Part shown: positions 15,001-20,163 of the stretch, piece after piece
Numbering within the stretch: position 1 is the first letter of the stretch
Layout: every line of letters begins with the position of its first letter
Source: M3007 sp964481485
GTDB taxonomy: Bacteria; Bacteroidota; Bacteroidia; Chitinophagales; Saprospiraceae
Reading direction: 5' to 3'
Length of the DNA: 20,163 nt
NCBI GenBank assembly: GCA_964481485.1
Contig: CAYZVM010000105.1
Coordinates: 1-20,163, forward strand
The notes under the pieces: model-generated
The model's input: only the letters and a program-made list of their open reading frames with translations
What the model was told of the DNA's origin: nothing
Databases searched by the model: none
Translations under genes and position numbers: made by a program

Positions 15001-18000
15001 CCGTCAGTCCCTGCGCTGGCAGTCGGAAATACGGCATTGGTGTTCACTACCACATCGCTGGAAGCAGTACATCCGTTTACAGTATAAGTCACTACCAATG
15101 AGTAATTGCCATCTACGCTCACTACTGGTTGAGCCAAATTGGCATTTGCTGGCGTAATGCCTGGCCCTGTCCACAGATAAGTAAAATCGGGGCCTGAGGA
15201 AGAGTTGCCACCAATGGCAACGGAAGTCACAACACAATCTATGGTTTTGTCCGTGCCAGCATCAGCGGTGGGCGGAGTTATGTCATTGACGACATCTACT
15301 TGGGCCGTGGCGGTGCAACTGTTATCTGTATTTGTGACAGTTACACTGTAAATACCCGGTATGTCCACAACAGGCATCAAGTCATTTTCATTGGCCGTCG
15401 TGATGCCGGGGCCGCTCCAAAGAAGGGTGAAATTAGCACCTGAACTGGAAGCAGATGCATTCAAGGTATCAGCAGCGTTGTTGTAACAATTGAGCACTAA
15501 ATCCGAACCTGCCGATGCAGTCGGGGCTATCGTATCTATCACAACAACAACGACATCAGTGTTCGCACAAGCGTTGTTCGTATTGGTGACGGTGAGCGAG
15601 TAGGTGCCGGGGATTGTGATATTGGTTGGGTTCTGTACGGTCGCATTGGCACCCGATATGCCGGGGCCAGCCCATTGATAGATAATACCCGAGCCAGAAG
15701 CCGTCCCAGATGCGTTTATGTTTACAGAATTAACGGCGCAGTTTAATTCCAAATCAGGCCCCGCATTGGCAGCAGGAACGTTGGCGTCTTGTGTCACTAC
15801 AACTTGGTCTGTGGCCGTGCAGCCATTGACAGGGTTGGTTACTGTCAAGGTATAAGTATCAGGTACAGTGACGGTTGGATTGGGCTGGGTTGCGTTATTG
15901 CCACCAATGCCAAGACCTGACCAGAGGTAGGTGATGCCCGCCGGGCTGCCAGAGCCATTCAAGACAATGCCGTTCGGAGAAGTACAGGTAAGTGTTTGGT
16001 CTGAACCAGCACTCACGGTTGGCAATGTGGTGTTGAGGTTGACTACAACATCTTCGGTGGAAGTACAGCCGTTGGCAGTGTTCAGGATAGTCAACGTGTA
16101 AAGCCCATCAATGCTCACGGAGGGGGTGTACTGGTTTTGATTGCCAGTATTGATACCGGGGCCTGTCCATGTGGCCGTGAAACCAGCACCTTGCGAGGAG
16201 CCATTTCCGCCGATTGTGACTGTTGGGTTTGAGCAGGTTATCGTTTTGTCGGCACCGGCGTCCACATTGGGCAATGCAATATTGGCACTGATAACGACCG
16301 TGTCCTTTTTGAAACACCCGTTCGCCGGATTGGTCACAGTCAGGATGTAAGTGTCGGCTTGATCCACCGTGGGCGTTGGGCTATTTTGATTGGCAGGCGT
16401 GATGCCTGCGCCAGTCCAAACAAAATTCACAGATGCCCCGCCACCGTCACCGGAACCATTAAGCGTAACATTTGGCAATAAGCAAGTTATAGTCTGGTCA
16501 GCACCCGCGCTGGCGTTTGGCACTCCGGTATTTTGGAGTACCGATGCAGTGGTTGTACTGGTGCAGCCATTGCCTGTGTTCGTAATGGTCACGTTGTAGG
16601 TGCCGGGCAACAGCACCACCGGGTCAGCCACAGTTTGGTTGCCGGCATTGATGCCAGGCCCTGTCCAGAAGTATGTGGCGGTGGCTGCGTTTGTGGTAGA
16701 ATTTAGTGTGGCCGAACTTTGCAGGCAGGTAATCGTGTCGCCTATCACACTTGCCGAAGGCGGGGTGATATCGCCAGTTACCATCACCGTAGCCGTTGAG
16801 GTACAACCATTTACAGGATTTTCGACCGTCAGCACATAAGTCCCTGTCGCCGTGACGGTGGGATTTTGCTGATTTTGGTTGAGAGGTGTAATGCCCGGCC
16901 CGCTCCATTGGTAGGTCACACCGCCTGTGGGCGAACTGCCTTGCAGAACGATGGATGATAAGGCGCAAGTGACATTCCCGCCAGTAGCTGAAGCACCCGG
17001 TGGTGTAGTATTGCCCGGTACCATCACGGTAGCCGTGTCTTTGCACGATGCCGTACCAAAGTTGTTGGACACAATGAGGTGATATGTGCCGACAGTGCTG
17101 ACAGACTGGGTATTTCCCGTCCCGATTTGTGACCAAGAGGCATTTGTCCAACTGTACATAACGCCAGGACCAGTGGTAGAGCCGTTGCTGTTGAGCGACA
17201 ATACGGGGCTATCACAATTGATAGACTGTGCGCCTCCGATGGCTGCTACTGCGGGGACTTTTACGACAGTGAATTGCACGAGGCTGTCGCATCCGAGATA
17301 AGATTCAAGTATTTCGGTAAATGGCCCTCCTGAGTTGCAATAATTATTGCCGTTTATTTCAAAACACTCGCCGTCGCAAATATATTTAAAGCCAATGTTG
17401 GTTGTGGTAGGGGCTTTTACTTCAATCGTTTGTTTGATAATACTGTCGCAACCGAGGTACGAATCATAAGGCGTGGACGTGAGGTTGAACGTGCCAGCAT
17501 TGTTGATAATCGTGAAAGGTTGTTCGTCCCAGAAGTAGGGCAACTCATTGGCGCATACCACGACTTTTGGTTTTTGGGTGAACGGAATCGGGGTGTTTGT
17601 CACGGGAAGGCAAACTATCTGCGGCTGAAAACAGGCATTGCCGACGCGCACGCAAACATTGCCGCCGACATTGCCAAAAGTGATAGTGACTTCTGTGCCT
17701 TCTGGTGCTGGGAAGGTGACGTTGCTGGAACCGCCGTTGATTTGCGAGCCAGCAGGAGCCGTCCAGTTGTAATAGCCCGCTCCATCTACCGGGGGAATAG
17801 TATAGACCACCGTAGCACCTGGGCAAACTTGTGTTGGGCCCTCTGGCGCTGTGGGCGCACCCGGGGCAGGAGGGGTGATAGAGCCATCCAGCAGTTCTAT
17901 TTCATAATCGCACACATCTCCTGTCCAGCCATCTATCATCAGATAGTAAGTTTGACCAGGCACAAATCCTCCATAAGTCAAAACGAGCGGCTGGCCCGCA

Positions 18001-18365
18001 CCACCACTGGAGCCGCCGTTGCAAGTGATAGCATCCGACTGGCAATTGTCAAAAAAAGCGGCTTGTAAGCCGTTTCCGTCTTCGCAGTTTTCAGTCGCAA
18101 CGTTGATGGTGATGGATTCCGTGCCAGCCACAAAACCAAACCACTGGTCGTTGTGGATAGAAATTTGGCCACACACGATGTTGCCGCCCGAAGGGGTACC
18201 GCTGTTGACACCCATGTATCCGTCAAAGTCACAATAAACACAAGTGGTATTGCAAGATTCGGCACCTGGCGGGGGCGGAACCGGACAAGGCGGAGTTACC
18301 TGTGCCTTGACAAATAGATGGAAAAAGAACAGAGAAACGGGAAGAAGAAGTAGTCGTTTATTCAT
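12021..18365 (-). CDS. Giant T9SS type B surface protein with 18 tandem Ig-like modules
   Basis: The 2114-residue protein is probably exported by Sec, then moved to the surface by the type IX secretion system. Order: signal peptide (MNKRLLLLPVSLFFFHLFVKAQ); a Cys-rich N-terminal domain to about residue 185 (CVYCDFDGYMGVNSGTP, HNDQWFGFVAGTESI); a PKD/Ig-like module to about 280; two short units each built around YLGCDS; 18 Ig-like modules of about 82 residues (370-1851); a SprB repeat (DIRCYGESNGVVTVNDI, about 1855-1930); and a C-terminal CHU_C or gliding-motility-associated domain (about 2018-2114: VYVPNIFKPSS, QIYDRWGDAVF, YAWDG, ending EGDVTIMR), which is the T9SS type B sorting signal. No catalytic domain is seen, so adhesion, gliding or surface-layer roles are likely. 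The ATG at 18365 was chosen because it starts the signal peptide; an ATG at 18497 would add 44 unsupported residues. A shared terminator follows the gene. Confidence 0.93.
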   Translation of the reverse strand: MNKRLLLLPVSLFFFHLFVKAQVTPPCPVPPPPGAESCNTTCVYCDFDGYMGVNSGTPSGGNIVCGQISIHNDQWFGFVAGTESITINVATENCEDGNGLQAAFFDNCQSDAITCNGGSSGGAGQPLVLTYGGFVPGQTYYLMIDGWTGDVCDYEIELLDGSITPPAPGAPTAPEGPTQVCPGATVVYTIPPVDGAGYYNWTAPAGSQINGGSSNVTFPAPEGTEVTITFGNVGGNVCVRVGNACFQPQIVCLPVTNTPIPFTQKPKVVVCANELPYFWDEQPFTIINNAGTFNLTSTPYDSYLGCDSIIKQTIEVKAPTTTNIGFKYICDGECFEINGNNYCNSGGPFTEILESYLGCDSLVQFTVVKVPAVAAIGGAQSINCDSPVLSLNSNGSTTGPGVMYSWTNASWSQIGTGNTQSVSTVGTYHLIVSNNFGTASCKDTATVMVPGNTTPPGASATGGNVTCALSSIVLQGSSPTGGVTYQWSGPGITPLNQNQQNPTVTATGTYVLTVENPVNGCTSTATVMVTGDITPPSASVIGDTITCLQSSATLNSTTNAATATYFWTGPGINAGNQTVADPVVLLPGTYNVTITNTGNGCTSTTTASVLQNTGVPNASAGADQTITCLLPNVTLNGSGDGGGASVNFVWTGAGITPANQNSPTPTVDQADTYILTVTNPANGCFKKDTVVISANIALPNVDAGADKTITCSNPTVTIGGNGSSQGAGFTATWTGPGINTGNQNQYTPSVSIDGLYTLTILNTANGCTSTEDVVVNLNTTLPTVSAGSDQTLTCTSPNGIVLNGSGSPAGITYLWSGLGIGGNNATQPNPTVTVPDTYTLTVTNPVNGCTATDQVVVTQDANVPAANAGPDLELNCAVNSVNINASGTASGSGIIYQWAGPGISGANATVQNPTNITIPGTYSLTVTNTNNACANTDVVVVVIDTIAPTASAGSDLVLNCYNNAADTLNASASSSGANFTLLWSGPGITTANENDLMPVVDIPGIYSVTVTNTDNSCTATAQVDVVNDITPPTADAGTDKTIDCVVTSVAIGGNSSSGPDFTYLWTGPGITPANANLAQPVVSVDGNYSLVVTYTVNGCTASSDVVVNTNAVFPTASAGTDGLLTCAQPATVLDGSGSSSGVNIQLVWSGPDITPANQGQVSPNVTQPGTYILTITNISNSCVSKDTVEVDENKIIPAASAGQDWMLDCETTSVVLNGSLSDTGATIVYLWTGNGINAGNENEQNPTIDQPGTYTLLVTNNENGCTAEDNLVVDQDITLPVASAGADLVLTCLQNAQAIDGSASSVGPNITYIWQGPDINSNNVGLQNPVVTDSGTYILIVTNIQNHCTATDDVYVGKDGDFPLTNAGADQTLTCQNDTLQLDGSQSQSGPGITYTWSGPGIVAGQANSVSPNVFLSGSYTLTVTNTNNGCSETDVVNVEEDFIPPTANAGTDLVLTCANSTTGVDLNSDASSSGPGFTLQWSGPGITPANETQPNPTVLVTGIYTLVITNTANGCTNSDQVEVEQDQDLPTANAGADQTLTCDVLTVVLDGSASSSPSGDIQYEWSGPGIAGNQGDAMPTVALSGSYTLTVFNPVSGCQATDNVEVLLDNQPPIVSVTTDTITCDEPQGTITATSSLPGSSFEWSGPSINQGNMNNTIVQVIEPGLYNVVVKAPNGCTQTASLTVGVDDDFPDGAAEGAELDCNNNGITTISGQVNTPGATFAWTGPNGFTANTLSATVTQPGVYTFTIVSPNGCPRPIPVDVTSNFVQPQVNAFVNELLDCNTTSLTISTTGTSVGPIYTYTWHTSSGNIVSGANGLSPVVDEAGQYIFVVSNNINGCKDSVTVLVENDPEVPTAFDLLVRDIRCYGESNGVVTVNDIIGGTEPFTFSLDGGAGSPTNQYTGLTAGNYTLTLEDANGCLLDTAITISEPSELLVQLGDDVTVQLGEEATVTAQIANVTPLQSITWNYAPNCDSLTVPCLDFTYTPLSSYRHEITVLDSNGCVARDQVNVIVRKDRLVYVPNIFKPSSTDPLNNQLMIQGGTGVVKVHQWQIYDRWGDAVFSVSDFLPNDPNYAWDGKINGDDGHAAVYVWFAEIEFLDGQIELFEGDVTIMR
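12813..17260 (-). repeat. 18 tandem Ig-like module repeats, about 247 bp each
   Basis: Inside the giant gene, 18 units of 236-255 bp follow each other without spacers. Approximate unit starts, in translation order, are 17258, 17003, 16763, 16525, 16275, 16027, 15781, 15530, 15279, 15031, 14780, 14532, 14284, 14036, 13781, 13532, 13294 and 13058. The unit consensus is P-x-A-x-A-G-x-D near the start, a Cys about 12-14 residues in, W-[STAQ]-G-P-G-I in the middle (recognisable in units 2-17), G-x-Y-x-L-x-V near 60, and an N-G-C or similar near 70 followed by D-x-V-x-V. Each unit thus holds two cysteines about 55 residues apart. The units are diverged at DNA level rather than identical. They resemble the Ig-like domains associated with CHU_C proteins. 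Confidence 0.9.
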
Positions 18366-18530
18366 GAAACAGGATTTAATTTCCCGGTCAATCCTGCCGG
18401 GATGATTAGGAAATAAAACTTTAGCATCGGAGATACAATTGCCAAGGTGAACGCTTCCCGGTTGGAGAAAAAATTGGGAGAGCGGTGTATCTTCCAAAGG
18501 AAAAGGTTGGTTCGGTCAGGAATTCGGGGG

Positions 18531-18563
18531 TGAAAATACGATTGATTAACGGTTTGCCAAACC
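18531..18563 (-). promoter_or_regulatory. Candidate promoter of the giant surface-protein gene
   Basis: On the minus strand TTTG (18561-18558) is followed after 19 nt by TATTTTCA (18538-18531), which matches the Bacteroidota -33/-7 layout apart from the last two -7 bases. The -33 element lies within an odd palindrome, GGTTTG-C-CAAACC (18551-18563), that could serve as an operator. A transcript would start near 18525 and carry a leader of about 160 nt. The only other structure seen in the 318-nt gap is the inverted repeat to its right and the -7 element of the oxidoreductase gene. Confidence 0.4.
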
Positions 18564-18580
18564 TCACACTGTCCATTGTC

Positions 18581-18668
18581 GTCATTCCGTCATTGAAAAT
18601 ATTTGTTGCCCAAACTTTGGAAGACTCTTTTTTACGCAGCTGCGAAATGGCCCAATGACATGAATGAC
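18581..18668. repeat. Intergenic inverted repeat of GTCATT/AATGAC units
   Basis: GTCATTCCGTCATTG (18581-18595) and CAATGACATGAATGAC (18653-18668) are inverted copies: the two 7-bp halves GTCATTC/GAATGAC and GTCATTG/CAATGAC pair exactly, with one base of bulge between them. They enclose 57 nt that hold a perfect 10-bp palindrome, CGCAGCTGCG (18635-18644). The element ends 15 nt before the oxidoreductase ATG. The same hexamer, also in direct and inverted copies, occurs upstream of purH (2136-2197). A small non-autonomous repeat element or a regulator-binding site would both fit. Confidence 0.55.
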
Positions 18669-18671
18669 AAA

Positions 18672-18679
18672 TAACTTTG
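18672..18679 (+). promoter_or_regulatory. -7 element TAACTTTG just before the oxidoreductase start
   Basis: TAACTTTG is an exact TAnnTTTG match that ends 4 nt before the ATG at 18684. A transcript initiated from it would begin at or within a few bases of the start codon, implying leaderless or near-leaderless translation. No clear TTTG -33 element is present at the right distance; the right arm of the inverted repeat occupies that position. Confidence 0.45.
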
Positions 18680-18683
18680 CCCC

Positions 18684-19817
18684 ATGCAACGCTTCGATTT
18701 TGTTGTGATAGGAGGTGGCATCTTCGGGTGCTACGCCGCATTGTATCTTGCCGGAAAAGGCGCAAAAGTGGCATTGTTGGAAAAAGAAGCCCGGCTTTTC
18801 CAAAAGGCATCGCTCGTCAACCAAGCCCGGCTGCACGGCGGCTACCACTACCCGCGCAGCATCGTGACGGCAGCCATGAGCGACGAACACAAAGAGCGAT
18901 TCACCGAAGAACACCGCCAATTTGTCAACTTTTCTTTTGAAAAATATTACGCGATTGACCGTTTCGGCTCATTCACCGACCCGCTCCAATTTGAGCGTTT
19001 CTGCGAATACCTGAATATCCGCTGTGAACGGATTTTGGGGCACAACCTATTTAATTTCAACCGTTTGGAAGCGCTCTATCGCACGGAAGAATATTCCTTC
19101 GACCCCGTTTTGCTCAAAGAATTTTACACCCAAAAAGTAGAGAACACGCCGGGCATCTCAGTTTTCAAAAATGTGCAGACACAAGCGGCCCACACCGAAG
19201 GCCAAGAATGGGTGTTGGAAATAACATCGAACGATCCCCAAACACCCAATTTCAAAATCCAAACCCCTGTCGCCATCAATGCCACCTACGCTGCCACCAA
19301 TGCCGTCAACCGGCTGTTCGGGGTGGAAGATTTGGCGCTGACACATGAAATTTCGGAAATTGCTTTTGTCAACTCGCCGCAATTCAACGGCAAAGGTTTG
19401 ACGGTCATGGATGGCCCGTTCGGCTCCATCATGCCTTATGGCCTAAGCGGTTTGTTGTCGCTCTCGTCAGTCGCTTACACCCACCACAAAATCAGTTACG
19501 ACAATCTGCCCCATTTCGATTGCCAAACTGTGGAAGACCCGAGATGCCGCCCCGAAGCACCGGGCATTTGCACCAATTGCCCGCGCCGACCAGACACCAA
19601 CGCGTACAAAATGCTCGCCCAAATGCGGCAGTATTTTAGCGAAGCCGTCCAGTTCGAACACCTTTTTTCGTATTTCACCATCAAGTCAAAATTGAAAGCC
19701 AGCCACATTGACGATGGGCGGCCCACGGAGATTTCCTTGCTGCGAACGGAGCCACGTTTTTACTGTTTGTTCGCAGGCAAAATCAACTCCATTTACGAAG
19801 TCGAAAAAATCGTTTGA
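18684..19817 (+). CDS. FAD-dependent oxidoreductase (DAO-type)
   Basis: The 377-residue protein begins with a dinucleotide-binding Rossmann motif, VVIGGGIFGCYAALYLA (residues 7-23, GxGxxG form), ending in the ribose-binding acid LLEKE (31-35), which marks an FAD-dependent amine-oxidase or D-amino-acid-oxidase-like flavoprotein. The motif NQARLHGGYHYPRS (46-59) lies where such enzymes contact the flavin and is shared by relatives often found in sugar and surface-polysaccharide clusters. The C-terminus, FYCLFAGKINSIYEVEKIV, is the FAD-contacting end of the family. Four cysteines at 280, 288, 296 and 299 (C-x7-C-x7-C-x2-C, within HFDCQTVEDPRCRPEAPG and ICTNC) form an unusual insertion that may bind a metal. 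The substrate is unknown. The gene stands alone, divergent from the giant surface-protein gene, with a -7 element next to its start. Confidence 0.88.
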   Translation: MQRFDFVVIGGGIFGCYAALYLAGKGAKVALLEKEARLFQKASLVNQARLHGGYHYPRSIVTAAMSDEHKERFTEEHRQFVNFSFEKYYAIDRFGSFTDPLQFERFCEYLNIRCERILGHNLFNFNRLEALYRTEEYSFDPVLLKEFYTQKVENTPGISVFKNVQTQAAHTEGQEWVLEITSNDPQTPNFKIQTPVAINATYAATNAVNRLFGVEDLALTHEISEIAFVNSPQFNGKGLTVMDGPFGSIMPYGLSGLLSLSSVAYTHHKISYDNLPHFDCQTVEDPRCRPEAPGICTNCPRRPDTNAYKMLAQMRQYFSEAVQFEHLFSYFTIKSKLKASHIDDGRPTEISLLRTEPRFYCLFAGKINSIYEVEKIV

Positions 19818-19830
19818 AAACAGATTTGCA

Positions 19831-19860
19831 GGTTGCATTGTTACCGATGGGAATGCAACC
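19831..19860 (+). promoter_or_regulatory. Perfect 9-bp hairpin between the oxidoreductase gene and the next ORF
   Basis: GGTTGCATT (19831-19839) and AATGCAACC (19852-19860) form a perfect stem with a 12-nt loop, 13 nt after the oxidoreductase stop. The nearest T run (TCTTTT at 19875-19880) is 15 nt past the stem, so this is not a textbook terminator. It could be a weak terminator, a 3'-end stabiliser or an operator for the downstream gene. Confidence 0.45.
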
Positions 19861-19902
19861 AGACTGACATCCAATCTTTTAACCTGAAAACAATAAACGA
19901 TT

Positions 19903-20163
19903 ATGAAGAATTACACCACCCTCACCGAAGCGCTCGACGACCTCCGCCGCCGGGGATACACCGAGGATTTCAACCTGAAACCAACTTCCTTGGAATGTGC
20001 GGCCAAACAAGTCGAACTCCATCCCAACGATTTTGAAATCACCGAAGTGTATCGTTTTGAAGGTGCCACTAACCCCGACGACAGTTCCGTGCTGTACGCC
20101 ATCGCGGGCAAAGATGGCCTCAAGGGTGTGCTGGTAGATGCTTATGGAATGTACGCGACCAGC
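19903..20163 (+). CDS. Small conserved Bacteroidota protein, often labelled phosphoribosylpyrophosphate synthetase (partial, 3' end cut by the window)
   Basis: The reading frame opens with MKNYTTLTEALDDLRRRGY and runs 87 codons to the window edge without a stop. The order TLTEALDDLRRRGYTEDFNL, then HPNDFEITEVYRFEGATNPDDSSVLYAI, then KDGLKGVLVDAYGMY, is that of a short (about 100-residue) family common in Flavobacteriia and other Bacteroidota. Public annotations often call it phosphoribosylpyrophosphate synthetase, but it is far too short for a real Prs enzyme and lacks its PRPP-binding loop, so that name should not be read as function. Judging by the usual length of the family, only about 10-15 residues are missing. 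The ATG follows an A-rich stretch (CAATAAACGATT). The gene is downstream of the oxidoreductase on the same strand, separated by 85 nt and a hairpin. Confidence 0.8.
   Translation, partial: MKNYTTLTEALDDLRRRGYTEDFNLKPTSLECAAKQVELHPNDFEITEVYRFEGATNPDDSSVLYAIAGKDGLKGVLVDAYGMYATS

Noticed and set aside
12813..17260. CRISPR array or satellite DNA
   Set aside because: The period of about 247 bp stays in one reading frame and encodes diverged Ig-like modules; there are no short identical repeats with unique spacers.
18366..18497. N-terminal extension of the giant surface protein by 44 residues
   Set aside because: It would bury the signal peptide in the interior; the ATG at 18365 puts it at the N-terminus.
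1..20163. tRNA, rRNA, insertion sequence, prophage or defence genes
   Set aside because: I looked for them on both strands and saw no cloverleaf, conserved rRNA segment, transposase, integrase or nuclease/toxin motif.

Overview
The window comes from a member of the Bacteroidota, most probably the Saprospiria (Lewinella/Haliscomenobacter-like); the genus is an inference. The indications are a T9SS type B (CHU_C-like) sorting domain and a SprB repeat on a giant surface protein, an STN-bearing TonB-dependent receptor followed by a DUF4249 lipoprotein, Bacteroidota-type promoter elements (TAnnTTTG at -7) and the absence of strong Shine-Dalgarno sequences. GC looks close to 50%. No rRNA, tRNA, CRISPR, transposase or phage gene was found.

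Layout. 1-2129 (minus strand): purH, then a small lipocalin-like lipoprotein that ends at a hairpin terminator. 2243-3055 (plus): a class I methyltransferase, divergent from purH. 3074-8524 (minus): a tight three-gene unit, in transcription order a TonB-dependent receptor, a DUF4249 outer-membrane lipoprotein (ATGA overlap) and a macroglobulin-like secreted protein with a plug-like segment (10-nt gap). 8637-10271 (minus): an S41 C-terminal processing protease. 10540-11016 (plus): an Lrp/AsnC regulator with a recognisable promoter. 11128-11952 (plus): a secreted protein with two CARDB/Ig-like modules. A strong bidirectional terminator separates it from the dominant feature, a 2114-residue secreted adhesin-like protein (12021-18365, minus) built from 18 tandem Ig-like modules, a SprB module and a T9SS type B C-terminal domain. 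18684-19817 (plus): an FAD-dependent oxidoreductase. 19903 to the window end: a partial small conserved protein often mislabelled as a phosphoribosylpyrophosphate synthetase.

How the genes fit together. Most of the window serves the cell envelope: substrate capture at the outer membrane (receptor, DUF4249, macroglobulin-like protein), periplasmic proteolysis, and cell-surface display through the type IX secretion system. purH, the Lrp-type regulator and the oxidoreductase are chromosomal housekeeping or metabolic genes with no visible link to these. The window looks like ordinary chromosome. The points most worth a second look are the 18-module cysteine-paired repeat protein, the TonB/DUF4249/macroglobulin trio, and a short GTCATT/AATGAC repeat that forms inverted repeats in two intergenic regions. 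I did not find an unmistakable new defence or mobile system.
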